In this document: piece by piece, positions 1-12,602 of the stretch
Layout: each line of letters begins with the position of its first letter
Numbering within the stretch: the stretch's first letter is position 1
Source of the DNA: Cymodocea nodosa
Lineage: Eukaryota > Streptophyta > Magnoliopsida > Alismatales > Cymodoceaceae
Direction: 5' to 3'
NCBI GenBank assembly: GCA_036874045.1
Contig: CM072345.1
Span: forward strand, 12,758,501-12,822,500
Length of the DNA stretch: 64,000 bases
The notes under the pieces: generated by a model
Told to the model about the DNA's origin: nothing
What the model saw: the letters and a program-made list of their open reading frames with translations, nothing else
The model's database searches: none
Position numbers and translations under genes: made by a program

Positions 1-1303
1 TTGGGACTATGAAGCTACTTAATATCTATGTTTACTACGATTTGAATTTAAATATCACAGTTGCATGTTTCCGACTCAAAGAACAAAGCCATGAAATGTG
101 ATTTCCCCACAACAGAGATGTGTCGTTTCTCAGAGACTGTCTCGTTCCCCACAACGGAGGTATATCTCAATCAAGAGAGTCTTCTGGTGGTATTTTTCTT
201 TTTCTTGTGGAAACTCTCCATGGGTTGTCACTTCAGCAAATCTTCTTGACGTCCGAAACAAGAAATTAAAGAGACACTACCACCATCTGTCTTCCCCTAT
301 CAATCTTATCAGCTCTCTTTTGCCGGTTTACAGTACCATGCACCTAACAAGATTCTCTCCTGTACGTGTACAGTAAAAAGGAAGGGAAAGTAGAGGTATT
401 TAGTCGTACATTTCCTCTTTACTTACAGAAATAAACATTGACATGGCAGATGGCTACCGCTACCAGCTATCACTTACAAGCACCACCATCACCAGTGTAG
501 TGTGGGCAAAAAAAACCCCACCGGTCCCCTGCAGGCGCCACCGTAAATTCAAATGCAATTGGGCCATCTAGGTCTTAATTCCTTTTGTCTGTTGCACTAG
601 TGGCAAAAAGAATGATGAGTTTCTCCTGCCCTGTGAAGCAGAAGTGAATGATGGTGGCACCGGGTATAAAATAAAATGCTGCTGCTGCTCTCGCCCATTT
701 GCAGAAGGGACGAGACGCACGCATCTCCGGAGATCTTATTGATTTCAAAAGAAAAGGACACATCTCTGGAGAGCTGATCTCATTTATGTTATTCTATTTG
801 TCTCTTGGGTTTCCTTCCTACCTCGCACACAATGCTTCATAAATTCGATCTCTAATCCGTAGAAATGTGGTTATAAAAGAAGACAGTGAATTAATTAATT
901 AGAGGGCGAAGTAACTCCCCTGCCCCCAAGCTGCTCCAGCCTCGCCTGCCCGCAGCAGTTTTGTATACCAGAAACCATAAATACCACATGACCCATGTAC
1001 CATGCCCTCGCAGCTGAAACACCATCCCCCTTTATTGTTGATTGATGCGCTCATGCCTTCGGTTCGTAGATATCAGACCAACCGGGCACTGGTAATAATT
1101 AATAGTAATAATCATAGTTATAAGAAGGCAACGGAGGAAGCGCTGGCTTCGAGGCCGCCGGGGCTTTCGCCGTGGGCAGAGCGATTGCATGCATGGGTCG
1201 CCGTGCCGTTGGGAGATTGAAGTCAGAATAGAATAATACCGTCAAGTACGTACGCCCATCAGATGTCAGCCGCAGTAGATAAATCCATCTACCCATCAAT
1301 CTT

Positions 1304-1354
<51 letters not shown>

Positions 1355-2702
1355 GGCTGGAGATCCATCGATCGATCGATCGATTTTACGCACCAACTGT
1401 CATCAACTTCTACGTTACCACGTCCCGTGAACATTTCGTGTCGACCATCTCAAGTAGAAGACTACGTGTGTAATCGGAAGTAGTCACTTCCATTTCCCTG
1501 TCAACTATATATACGACGGTCAAACGTGTGTCGGTGCTCGTGGGCCTTTTGTCCATCTCACCGGCGCAGCATTTTTATATGTTTGTTTTACGCTGATTTG
1601 TTTTTCCCCCCAAAAAAAAGGCAGATTTAAATTAAAAAGAGAAATCGAAATTACGGTCGTGAAGAGTCTAAGAAAAAGTTCCCAGTTATAACAAAAAAAG
1701 ATACATCAAAATTGTAGGTACACTAGCGGCGGAAAATTCTAGAGTATTATATTATATTCAATAGGTTCCGTAACTAATGGTATTGATGGCCACGTTACTA
1801 TTGTTTTAAGAATTTTCATTAAAATTATACATATATAAAAAGAAAATCTAATATTTTCAAGCAATTTATGTTGACTTACGTTATTGTCTTTGCATAAAAT
1901 TCATAGATACATACTACATAACATTTTCTCTGAAATTTGGTGAGCCACGTGTCTCACCTGGTCCCACCCTACAAAAACACAGTAGAAGGTTGGCCTTTTT
2001 ATTCCCGATATAGTTGCCAGTTCGAAGACGTAAACACGTGACAGCAAGAGTGGTGAAAATTCATATCACCGCCCTGTCATATTTGGTTGTGTACAGTAAA
2101 TGGTTTGGATTTACTTAAATTAAATAAATGCTGATTAACCAATTAAAATTAAGAATTTTTTATTAAATTTCGTCCATTGACATGTAGATAAGAGTTTTCT
2201 GAAATGAAGAAAATATGAAGAACTGGGAGAAGAAAAAAAAAAAAAAAAACCGGATCATCTCGTCATCATCAATTATGAAAATGTTAACCAGTCATTGACA
2301 AAAGCCTTCAGAAAAAGCACATAAAATTACCATCCGCTTCACTCCTAGTCACTACCATCTTCTCCCTCCACATATATACGACTAGCTAATCTGCATTCAA
2401 TTTGAGTCCCAATTAGAACTCCAGATTCAGTCCTTCTGCAGTATATACCGCATGCTATTAATTCAGTAAAATCATGTGGTCCGTGCTGCATTGTTAGCGA
2501 TAAACAGCAGTAGATCAGAAGCTCATGTATCTGGATTCTCCTCCTAAGTCATAATCAGTCATCTGTATTCCATATATTAATTATATCTGTACCACATTTC
2601 TCGATCGGCAATAGTGGAGGGTTTTCCTTTTCTCTTTTTTAATTTGCTTTTAAATGATGATGGGTGTTTTGACTATACATGGATTTCAACGATTTCACTT
2701 TA
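1..2702. other. intergenic, no gene recognised
   Basis: No convincing coding exon on either strand. The DNA is AT-rich with a few GC-richer islands (about 480-740 and 900-1220). ACGTG-core motifs (CACGTG near 1948 and 2035), the kind bound by plant bZIP/bHLH factors, are visible, but there is no downstream gene to attach them to. It may be promoter or downstream sequence of a gene outside the window. Confidence 0.5.
1308..1384. repeat. compound microsatellite (CA)n-(TA)n-(ATCG)n
   Basis: An uninterrupted CA tract (about 1308-1342) runs into a TA tract (1343-1354) and, after a short spacer, an ATCG tetranucleotide tract (about 1367-1384). Likely polymorphic in length. Confidence 0.95.
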
Positions 2703-2809
2703 GATTTCTTCGTGATAAGTTAAAAATGAACTATCTACGTTAATATTCCAACTCTTCTCATGTAAATATTAATGTAGGTAGTTCATTTTTAACTTATCAC
2801 AAAGAAATC
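2703..2809. repeat. foldback / MITE-like inverted repeat
   Basis: Two 45-nt arms (2703-2747 and 2765-2809) are reverse complements with about four mismatches, separated by a 17-nt loop. The loop begins CCAACTCTT and the sequence just after the right arm contains its complement AAGAGTTGG, so an alternative pairing also exists. This is typical of a small MITE remnant; an inverted repeat this regular would also give a long RNA hairpin if transcribed. No coding capacity. Confidence 0.85.
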
Positions 2810-4950
2810 AAGAGTTGGAATCCTCATTTTTCATTCCCCAACGTTCCTTCAGAAAGAATCCCTTGCCTTTCAACGAACAATGAGAGCAGATCTGCAAAGC
2901 AACGGGATATATGCAAATAAAGCATTACATTGCATCAGACAAAAAAGTGAGCGAGCGTAATCCACAGCACAAATCAGAGAAATACCAGTGACAAGAAAAG
3001 GCACGTGGTGTACATGGAATCTGGATTCTTTTCGATTCCTAAGGATGGTAACTAGAGAGTGTATTAATTATAATGATAGTTTTTATATTTACGGAATTCA
3101 AGATAATCAAAACTGCAAGCATCACTGTCTATGTCTGTGTAAACGAAGAAGAATGTTAAAATAATATTATATTAAAAATAAGATGGAATCTGAATTAAAA
3201 TGCATGGTAAAAATATCTTTCTGCTCTGAATTAATTGAATTTAAACGAAAATCGATTAATTTGAACAATAGAAAAAACACGGGACGAGACGTGGTGGAGT
3301 GGAGGGGGAGCGCGTGGATATGATGATGGCAAAGGCACCACCACCACCACCACGTACATCTGCCACCGGACGCAAAGTTTTCGCCGGCCGGCTTTGCCCG
3401 GTATGAAGGACCTGAACCATTGCCCAGAGCACCACCCCCATATGCAAGTATGCTTTCTGATCAAAACTGGAAGGCCGCGCAGAGAAAAAGAGAGAGAAAG
3501 GGTGAGGGAATATTGGCACAAGTGATGTGGACGCATCGTTGATTTTGAGGGATACAAATCGGAAGGAGCAGATCTCGACGTGAATGGTTGCTGTTGGGAA
3601 CAAGGAAAAGTAGAGCCTTGCCTGTGCGTGGATGGGAGTTCTGATGCGTGTCATGCGCTCGTCTTCTTCTTCTTCTTCTTCTTCTTCTTCTTCTTCTCTC
3701 TTTTTCTAAACAGGACTTCTACTTTTCCTTCTTCTTTCTCAAATCCACCAGTATTGCTTTATCGACTTTCTTCCTTTAAGCACTGGTTACTTTCCACGTA
3801 GATCGATTTTGTCCCGACACATACCTCCTGTGTCGACCACCATGCATGGATCGTCCAACCTGTATGTATATATTATGTATCCATCTCGAGCTTCACTTGA
3901 ACTTTTCTCTACAAAGTTCCAACTTTTTTCTTTGTTCGCAAGGGTAAACAACATGATTATTTTTGCATCATTTACGTTGTGATCTCATCACCTTTGGAAA
4001 GAGAAAAAGAAAATAAAATCTGAAATGAAAAAAAATACTAAAAGCACATGTTCCAATGTGATGATCATCATCTCATATACATTACAGAGCAGTTGTTCGT
4101 GCGTAAATTTTTCAAGAATTACGCAGAATCTTCGGCTTCTGCAGAGTTATCTCGGAAAGTCGAATAGAGGAGCTACAGAATCTTCAACTGAACGGAAGAG
4201 GAGCTACAGAATCATGAAAGAAGAGGGTAAAGATGGAGGGCGTAGGTGTTGACGAGATGGAGGTCATCAAAGTGTTTTTGGTAGATGTAACGATGAAGGG
4301 CGTAGATGTATGAGACTTAAGTCCATTTTCGGAAGCGTAATACTGGATTGGCTATCTGGTTTTACAATGGGTGTTATTTTGTAGTCTACATAGCTGGGCC
4401 TTTTTGAGGTCTGGTTGGTTTCCTCATTTCAATATTGTTGTTGATTTCTTTTGTATGATCTACAATGTTTATCACCTCTGTTTCATTTTGTTCTCCTTGT
4501 TTGTAAGTGTTCAACTTTTGGATTCTCTTGAACTAGAGGTTAAGTTATTATTTGAACCATTCTTAAGGAGGTTGTTAAGTGTAGAGAATCTGAAAGATAG
4601 CGAGCACAGTTGGATCAAGGGTTTGGGAAAATTGCACGACGAGTCGCACATAGCCACTCAATCTGTGCAAAAGAATTTATATGTATGAATGAGAATTCAA
4701 AGATCCGAAAGTATAAATCTAATAAAAGACCAAGTTTGCTATATATTTTTTCATGCTTAGCGATAGAAAGAGACTTAGTGAGGGTTAGTGTGGACCTGAA
4801 AATGAGAGAAATTAGCAGAAAAGGAAACTTAGGGAATTTTTTTTTCCTCTTATGTTAGTTGATTGTGGAAAACTTAGGGAAAGTAATTTCTTAGGTTTTT
4901 GATTCTTTTAACTGACGAAGAAAAAATTTTCTCACCTCAAAGGTGAGAAA
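2810..4950. other. intergenic with (TTC)n microsatellite, no gene recognised
   Basis: AT-rich DNA with one GC-rich patch at about 3290-3450 containing short purine and CCA runs, and a TTC tract at about 3662-3697. Open frames here are short or low complexity and match no family that I recognise. Confidence 0.5.
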
Positions 4951-4966
4951 GTTCTGAAAATTTTCA

Positions 4967-5162
4967 CTCGCCCACTTGCCCACCCTTGCATTCTTGTTGT
5001 TGCCTGCCCACTCATCCTTACATTCTTGCTTGCCCTCGTTTGCCCACCCTTACATCGCTTCTCGCCCACCCTCATGTTCTCATTGTTGCCTACCCTTGCA
5101 TCGCCTACCCACCCTTGCATTGCCAATCACCCTCGTATCGCCTCCTGCCCTTGCCTGCTTAC
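4967..5162. repeat. C-rich minisatellite
   Basis: Degenerate tandem copies of a unit like TTGCCCACCCTTGCAT, with interspersed CATTCTTG and CATCGC variants. It produces open frames on both strands that look like tryptic repeats but are low complexity and should not be read as genes. Confidence 0.8.
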
Positions 5163-5364
5163 TTAGTATGTAGCTTAGTTTCCCTTTCTCATGTAAAAGT
5201 TTGTGGATAAAAACGTAACTCATGAAAAAATGTTTCTATTTATACATGCTAGCTGTTTATACATGTTATTGTAGAGTTATTTTCAAGTAGATTTATTGTT
5301 GTTTGCTGTTTATAAAAACATAACTCTTGAAAAAGTGTTTGCTGTTTATACATATATAATCAAG

Positions 5365-5931
5365 TAGAGTTATTGTTGTTTACACATGTTTGTTATTTAT
5401 ACATGTTTTTGTTTATGCATGTTTGCTTGTATGCTATTTTCAAATTTGTTAAATAATTTAGATTATATATGAGTTGCTAAACAATATGACCATTTTAAAG
5501 AATGAAAACCTCGATAGATCTATTGAGCAAAAATATGGTCAAGTAACATCCCTTCTATCACAACACTATGAAAAAGATGAAGAATTCTTGGACAATATAT
5601 TGATTCAATTATTGATTGGTTAGATAGATATAACTAAGCAATTGTTGATTCACTATTTGAACTTTTGTTTAGATAGATATTGCTTCATATGGACAATAGT
5701 GGCTCACTTTGTGACTCTAAATATATGCTTATTTTTGTGTACCTTGTGATACATTGGTAGTGAAACAATTTATTTTACAAAAAATAACTAGTAATATATT
5801 TTCTATTTATACATGTTTGTTGAGACATCTAGTAGAGTTATTGTTGTTTATACATTTTTGCTTGTATGCTATTTTCCAATTTGTTAAATTCATTTGGATT
5901 GTATATGAGTTGCTAAACAATATGACTTATT
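5365..5931. repeat. direct repeat at left part of the Harbinger region
   Basis: The segments at about 5365-5492 and 5835-5931 are close direct copies. Both contain GAGTTATTGTTGTTTA, TTGCTTGTATGCTATTTT and GAGTTGCTAAACAATATGAC, spaced about 440-470 bp apart. They are non-coding and probably form part of the non-coding left portion of the transposon that follows. Confidence 0.75.
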
Positions 5932-6062
5932 AAATGAATTAAAATGCATATAAGTTGCTAAACATACCTTGTATTTGTGTATGTAGTGTTTTGATATTTG
6001 TGTAGGTATTTTAAGATAATGACTAGTTCAGAAAGAAGTTATTGTACTTAGAGTGCAAAGGC

Positions 6063-7010
6063 AGATGAAAAAATCTTAAATATTTTTGTTGAAGTTATTA
6101 ATGAAGGAAATGCGAGAACTTATGATGGGAAAATTTGAATATAAGCATAAAATGAGATAATAGGCAAATAAAATGAATGTACCTAAGCAAAGATTACTAA
6201 AAACAATGTGGATAGTTGAATGAAGACTTGACATTTGATGTACAAGAATTACTTGAAGATTGTAGATCAAAGTGACTAGGGTTGGAATTATGTGAATAAA
6301 CACATGGACATTAGTAATGAGGTTTGGGAAGACTTTGTAAAGGTAATATTTGTTATAATAAACTTTGAAACTTTATTATACAATATTTTTTAACATTTGA
6401 CATATTTTTGTGTAGTCACATCTAGAATGCAAATGTTGTAGGAAAGACTTGTCTGATTTATGACCAACTACAAGTGCTTTTTAGATTAAGTATGACAACC
6501 AGAAACCATAGTAGACAAGCAGTGGAGGATATAAACTTTGATGTAAATCATTCAATTTCCCAATATGACACATTACATGAGACATTATAGGATGACCTCC
6601 CAACATTTACACAAGTTGAACATGAACATTTTAATTCTGATTTAGGAAGAGGGTGCTCTCCTCTATGCATTAATAATAGTAGTAAGAGAAGGGTAAAGTA
6701 GGCAAGGTCACATGCAGAATCTCAAGAAATAATTACAGTAGTAATTAGAGATATGGCTGATACTTTTAAAATGTATTATGAAAAAGAAGACACCAAGGGG
6801 GTTGAAAAACTTCAAGCTTCACTACATCTGTATGATATGCAGTAAAGAAAGTTGGAATGGAATAGTAAATAAGTAACATTAATTGTTTAAGCTTTACTTG
6901 ACTTACCAAGTTTGAGAAATATGGAAATCTTTCAATCAATGAAGTTATTGTAAAATTATGAAATGTGGGATTAGTTTTTTGCACTTCCAATGGATATGCA
7001 TGTCATGTGG
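6063..7010 (+). pseudogene. PIF/Harbinger ORF1 (Myb/SANT-like protein) relic
   Basis: Translating across stops gives a pattern typical of the Myb/SANT-like ORF1 protein of plant PIF/Harbinger transposons. It starts with a segment reading VDEKILNIFVEVINEGNART, passes through a K-rich helix region (AKITKNNVDS, HLMYKNYLKI) and ends with WEDFVK. After an intron-like AT-rich gap, a distal part near 6770-7010 reads LQASLHLYDMQ and LPSLRNMEIFQ, then FFALPMDMHVMWL, resembling the C-terminus of such proteins. In the family this protein helps bring the transposase to DNA. Several in-frame stops show it is dead. A better preserved partial copy lies at 57728-58230. Confidence 0.72.
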
Positions 7011-7278
7011 CTATAATTTAACTTGTCTACTTGAAGTTATTTTTGTATTATCTAGTAGTATGATGAACATTTGTTATGTTGTGGCATGTTTAACTTTTGT
7101 TATGTAGTGGTATGATGAACTTGTGTTATAGTATGTTGAACATTTGTTATGCAATGGAAAATGTTTAAATTAATATTGTAGTAATGTTTTGACATGTAAT
7201 ATTCCCATTTTCATATCTTTTGTAAGTTTTTTAAGTTATTGTATACAATTTTTTTAGTATATTTAGAACATCTTATCT

Positions 7279-8722
7279 ATGTATTTTCTTCTCAGGTTCA
7301 ATATATTAGTACAATGTCTTCATGACATAGCACTTGAGCAAGAAGAGGAAGAAATAGAAACAATACAACAATTTCTTACTTGTGCTATTGCAAGTAGTTG
7401 TACAAGTACTTCAATTGCAACAGATAGAATTTTTAGCAAAGAATGTCAAGAATATATTACTAGGTTGTTACATCCTTCTTTATTACATCAAGCTTATAAT
7501 TGTAAGAAAATATATAAGATGAGACAACATATATTCCAGAAATTTTGTAATTCATTAAGAACGAAAGGAGTAATAGTAGATGAGAAGAATATGATAGTGG
7601 AAGAGAAGCTTGGAATTTTCCTTGTTACAATTGGTCAAAATCAAAGGTATGGAGTAACACAAGAGTGATTTTCTCGTTATTCATGAATAGTTAGTACTTA
7701 TTTTAATGAAATGGTCGATGTAATATTACGTTTGAGTGATACATTATTAGCAAAACATTCAACTATCACTCTTACTCAAATTGAAAGTGATGGAAATGTT
7801 TTTACATATTTTAAGGTACATTTATATCATTATCATAGTAGGTATGTATACAATTTGTGTATTTCATTTTAGGTCACTTGGGTTTAGGGTTTTAATTTAT
7901 ATAGGATTGCATTGGAGTAATCAACAAGACACATATCAAGACAACTATTTATGGACAATAAATCACAAAGTTTAGAAATAGAAAAGGAGAATTATCTCAA
8001 AATGTTATGGCCGCATGTAATTTCAATATAGAAATTACTTATGTTCTTGTTGGCTGGGAGGGATTAGCAGCTGATGCTTGTATATTACAAGATGTAATAT
8101 CTAAACAAAATAGATTGCGAGTTCCATTAGGTACTAATAAAAGTTGGTATGCATATGAAATTATCATTTTTTTCATTGTTAACATATGTGTATATTAATA
8201 AAAGTTGGTATGTAGGTAAATTTTACTTAGTAGATGCTAATTATCCAAATCGTCTAGAATTTATTTATCTATTTCGAGGTATTAGATATCAATTGATAGA
8301 ATATGATAACAATAGACAACCAATGAATTTTATTGAGAATTTTAATTAAATACATTCACAATTGAGGATAGTGATTAAACATATATTTAGGTTTATAAAC
8401 ATCAATTCACAATTTTACGTAGTTACATGCCATTTCCATATCAAACTTAGATGAAAATTATTATTGCATATTTCTTACTTCATAATTTCATTTATCAAAT
8501 AGATTCAATTAATTTTCTTAAAGATTTACAAGATGAATTAGCAGAAGTTGATATTGCTAATGAGATATTAAGTACAAAGGAAGGAAGAGATGAAATAAGG
8601 AATATTATTGGAATATCTCAAGAAGAGAATAAAGAAATAACTGATACAATACAAAAAAAGTATTATGAATACTATGTGGGAAGTACAAAGAAGTTGAATT
8701 GTTTGAAATTCATTTGTATTTG
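7279..8722 (+). pseudogene. PIF/Harbinger DDE transposase relic
   Basis: Successive frames spell a DDE_Tnp_4-type transposase. An N-terminal helix-turn-helix region (FCNSLRTKGVIVDEKN, then VEEKLGIFLVTIGQN) is at about 7520-7640. The first catalytic block reads CIGVINKTHI near 7905-7935, where the family has D-G-T-H-I, so the first Asp has become Asn. The NVMAACNF, YVLVGWEG and RLRVPLG blocks follow (7998-8130). The second Asp is kept in YLVDANYPN (about 8225). The third block reads VIKHIF where an active enzyme has V-I-E-R, so the Glu has become Lys. The C-terminal LLHNFI motif is present near 8470. Stops, an apparent inserted segment at 7795-7900 and two lost catalytic residues show it is inactive. 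Terminal inverted repeats could not be delimited. Confidence 0.85.
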
Positions 8723-9609
8723 AACATTATTGTAACATTTTATTTGATTTGGTATGTTATAATATTTAAGATATTTGAATAAAATATTGAATTTTCAAAA
8801 ATATTGTGAAATTTCTTATAAATTAATTAACAATTAAATATTGTTAATAATAATAATTGTCTTTTATTATTATCTTGAAAAGTCCTTTAAAATATAAAAA
8901 ATATTTATTTATAATTTGTATTACTTTATTTTCCTTCATTTTCTGAACATACACTAATACTTTTAAAATTTTGAAATTTCTCAACCTTTTTTGAACTTTG
9001 TATACGTACACTGACACTTTCAAATTTTTGAAATTTTCTCTAAGTTTTTATTTCTCTTATTTTTTAGATTTTCTTAAACTTTCTTTTTTAAACTTTCCAA
9101 CACCACTAACACCTCTTTAGTGAAAAAGTTTGAGTTACTACTTGGTAAGAACATAGCTTATAATAAGACTTCAATTGGCCACCTTCTCTTTGATAAAGTG
9201 GTAATCCAAAATATGTTTTGCCATTGAGTGTAAAATGAGATTAATGGTAAGAAAAACTATATTCTTGTTATCAAAGAATAGTTGAGTTGGATTATAAAGT
9301 TGAATATGTAACTCCTTGAGAAGTTAAGATGTCAACACCAATTTAGTAGCAGTGACAGACGTTACCCGATATTTAACCTTCATGGAACTTTTTGACATTA
9401 TTGTTTGCTTCTTTGCTTTCCAATTAAACACATGTTGCACCTAAAAAAATATAAAAACCAGTTAACAGCAGAAAAGATATAAAGAGAAATTTTTGATTTA
9501 ACAAAATTATAAATGTCTTTTCAATCGTTCCTTTAATATACTTAAGAATTACTTTCAGTTGATTCTGTAGGTCCTCTTCTTTCATGATTCTGTAGCTCCT
9601 CTTCCGTTG
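8723..9609. other. AT-rich intergenic, no gene
   Basis: Very AT-rich sequence following the transposase relic. It probably includes the 3' end of the Harbinger element (a likely but unproven edge lies near 9115) and then unique sequence up to the glycosyltransferase relic. No RNA gene or exon seen. Confidence 0.5.
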
Positions 9610-10016
9610 GTGGAAATTCGTTGGATTTACGTTGTAGTCCTAATACAGGTTTTATGTATGTAAAGTTTAGCAATCAAACCGTTGAGTTTTACAAGTTCTG
9701 GTACTCATCAAGATTGAGATATCCACGCAAAAATGACCAGCAAGTATTTAATTTCATCAGAGACCATCCTTTTCTGCACACAATTGGAATGCAAATCCGA
9801 TTTTTGGATACTGTCTTAATTTTGGTGGTCTCTGTGAGCCCAGTAAAGATCTAAATAAGGTTTGCACCATCATATGCATACAAACTGTTGTGTTGGTTTA
9901 AGTAGAAAGGCAAATGATCTAAGAGCTATGATTGAGGACTGGAAACACTTCTTGTCTCTCCCTCCAAGCACAAAAGATTATCATTCGGCATTTTGGAGTG
10001 TGCCACAAAAGTGCAG
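9610..10016 (+). pseudogene. GT77-type nucleotide-diphospho-sugar transferase, exon-3 relic
   Basis: The segment matches most of exon 3 of the intact copies downstream: LRCSPNTGFMYVKFSNQTVE, then FYKFWYSSRLRYPRKNDQQV and IGMQIRFLDTV. A 2-nt gain near 9815 and a 5-nt gain near 9872 break the frame. The rest continues out of frame (CCVGLSRKAN-like, then MIEDWKHFLSLPPSTK and FWSVPQKC) to a conserved CAG/GTAAAAAATT splice donor at 10016/10017, and the start of intron 3 is also conserved to about 10085. The 5' part of the exon with the DTD motif and exons 1, 2 and 4 are absent. It is a truncated relic of an older member of the tandem family. Confidence 0.92.
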
Positions 10017-10085
10017 GTAAAAAATTTGAACCATTAACATAATGTTGTTGCAAAACTGGGCTCTCTACTTGCTTTTCATTTTGAT

Positions 10086-10838
10086 TCTTCGTAAATGACG
10101 TTGGAGAACGGCTACGAATCTTCGGTGCAGCTGACGTGGACGGTTACGCGGAAGCTCAAGCGTCGTCATCACCTACTTTTCTTGCTGGCTCGTGCACCGT
10201 TGGTTCACTGAAGGATCTTAGTACCTTTGGAAATCAAATCTAGTAATTGCGACGTTCTTAATTTCTTACCTTTTCCTGGTATGGCAATTGGCGAACCATT
10301 GGAGCAAAGAAAGTCGCCGAAGCATCAATTTATAAATTTTGGTTTGTTCTTTTCTTTTGCATATCTGGACATTTACTTTTGATCATCTTTGTTTGGTAGA
10401 TTTTGAATTGTTGTAGTTGGTGGATTCCAGTATTATTTTTGTTTTGATTTAATAAAAACAAAGACATAGAGGTTTTGCTTCTTTTCTTTCGATTGATTCT
10501 TCGTAAGGTGGTTCACTAAAAAAAAAAGAGAAAGAAAAAATATAATAAAAGGAAAAAGATAAAAAGAAAAGAAGATTGGAGAAAAAATAAAAACAAAAAC
10601 AAGGGAAATAGGGTGAACGCACGATCGAAGGTGGTTGATGCTCTCCACTCCCTTATAAAATCAGCTAAGCACCGATCGAAAAAAGAGAGAACAAAGAATG
10701 GAAAAAAAGAGAGAGGAAGGAATGAAGGAGCTTTCTCGTTGTGCCTACCAACCAAGAGATCGCTGACATTGTAAAATTTTTTTACCTAAAGAGTTGGCTT
10801 CTTCTGGATATTCGTAAGTCTTGTTTTGAATGTACCAA
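10086..10838. other. intergenic, no gene recognised
   Basis: Sequence diverges from the glycosyltransferase family after about 10085. It contains A- and GA-rich low-complexity stretches (10515-10610, 10680-10720) and no frame with recognisable homology. Confidence 0.5.
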
Positions 10839-10839
10839 A

Positions 10840-11320
10840 TCAAGGAGAAAAATGACGTGCAAGTCCTCCATTGTTTGTTGGGCGGGGGGGGGGGGGGGGG
10901 GGACGACTAGCGGAGGATTGATGTGATGTCTATAAATAAGTCAAGGAAAAAAAAATGATGCTCAGATCTTCTACTGTCCGCTGGGGGACTAGCAAAAGAT
11001 CGGTGCGATGTCTGCAAACAATGTAAGGAAGAAAACGATACTTAGATCTTTCATTGCCCGTTGGTGGATTGCAGAAGATCAGTGCGATGTCTACAAACAA
11101 GTCAAGAAAGAAAACGACATTCAGAACTTCTACTGTTTGTTGGGGGACTGGGCGGAGGATCAGCGTGGCGTCTGCAAATGAGTCAAAGAAGTAAACGATA
11201 TTCAGGTTTAAGGGACTAGCAGAAGATCGATAGGGAATTTGCAAACAATTCAAGGAGAAAATGACATGCATGTCTTCCACTATCCGTTAGGAGACTAGCG
11301 GAGGATTAGTGAAACGTCTA
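10840..11320. repeat. about 80-bp minisatellite containing a 19-nt G run
   Basis: About six degenerate tandem copies of a unit of roughly 75-80 bp built on GGGGGACTAGCAGAAGATC, GTGCGATGTCTGCAAAC and AAGGAGAAAACGACAT. A pure G run sits at 10884-10902. Open frames on the minus strand across this region are repeat translations. A GAA-type microsatellite follows at about 11377-11415. Confidence 0.85.
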
Positions 11321-11699
11321 CAAAAAAAATGAAAAAATGACGAAGATGCTGTTGGAGTGACAACTGTGAAACAAAGCAGAAGAAGAAGAAGAAGAAGAAG
11401 AAGAAGAAGAAGAAGGTGACGAAGTCTACGAACCTAGAAAAAAGGAAGGTGGCAATGCCTGTGACTTTTGCCGAAAAACAAAAAAAAAGATTATCCAACA
11501 ATATGAAAAATGATAAGAATCATGAAAAATAATCGAAGGGAAGAGTTTTACGTTAAAAATAAATGGAGGACCAAATTATCCTTTAACATGAGTATATTTA
11601 AAACATAAAGTACTCCATCACGTGAGCTAAATATATTTCAAATTACGAAAAGGCTGCCAAATGGACGGTGGACCGAAGATATCTACAATATAAAAGACT

Positions 11700-12600
11700 C
11701 CCCCATATGAGTCGAAAGTATTTGACATATATGAAATGCTCATTTCATACAGCAATTTTTTCTTAAAATATATGACGCTTTTCGAGAAAAGACTAAATTG
11801 CCTAACATATTGAAATATATGACACTTCTTAGGAAGAATTTAAAGTACTTAATACATCAAAATCTATGATGCTCCTAGGAAAGAGCTTAAGTGACATATT
11901 AACCATATAAGATGCTCCTGGGAAAGAGTATATTACTTAATATATCAAAAATATATAATATTTCTAGGAAAAAGTCCAAAACTGTCTAATATATTAAAAT
12001 ATATATATATGCTCCTACAATAAGTATATTTCAACATTATCGCTCTTTCCGTGAGTGTGGTTACTATTCAAACCCTTTCCTTTGTAAACATTATGTCAAA
12101 TCCCACTGCTTCCTTTGTGAACATATTTCAACATTATCGCTTTTTTTATGAGCATGGTTACTAGTGCAATTATTTTCTTTGTGAGCATGTTCCAAATCGA
12201 GCTACTTCCTCCATGTGCATGTCCAAAACCCAACTACTTCCTCTATGTGTACTTTCCAATCCAATTTCTCCCTTTATGAGTACATACAATCACTCCCTCC
12301 ATGAGCATGGTTACAATTGAAATCATTTTTTCCATGAGCATGATTCGAAAACTAAGTTGTTTCCTCTGTGAGCGTGTTTTCAATTCAATTTGCTCTCTTA
12401 TAAGTGCATTTCAACATCAATTGTTGCCTTTCTGAGCACATTACAAGCATATCATACTTCCTTACATGAGTATGGTACAAACATTTTAAGCTCCCCTACA
12501 TGAGCTAGAAACACTTGTTGCTTCACTACATTGGCATTGACATATTTAAATATGATAAGTTTCATTACATGAGTTTGAATTTTTTGTCATGTATTCAAAG
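11700..12600. repeat. two adjoining degenerate tandem arrays
   Basis: From about 11700 to 12030 a unit of roughly 60 bp recurs (ATATATGATGCTCCTAGGAAAGAG-like, spaced by CTTAATATATCAAAA-type sequence; quoted here in consensus only). From about 12040 to 12590 a second unit of 35-60 bp recurs, built on CTTCCTTTGTGAGCATG and CAATT. Both are non-coding and strongly diverged between copies. Confidence 0.7.
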
Positions 12601-12602
12601 TT

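Noticed and set aside
3231-3654. Two overlapping minus-strand open frames of 108 and 132 codons
   Set aside because: They overlap in different frames over a low-complexity CCA/TTC region, match no family and have no splice or start context.
4932-5210. Open frames on both strands rich in Leu, Pro, His or Gly
   Set aside because: They are translations of a C-rich minisatellite; all frames are open because the unit lacks stops.
10433-11501. Several minus-strand Phe/Leu-rich open frames
   Set aside because: They cover A/GA-rich tracts and the 80-bp tandem array; the similarity between them is repeat periodicity, not domain structure.
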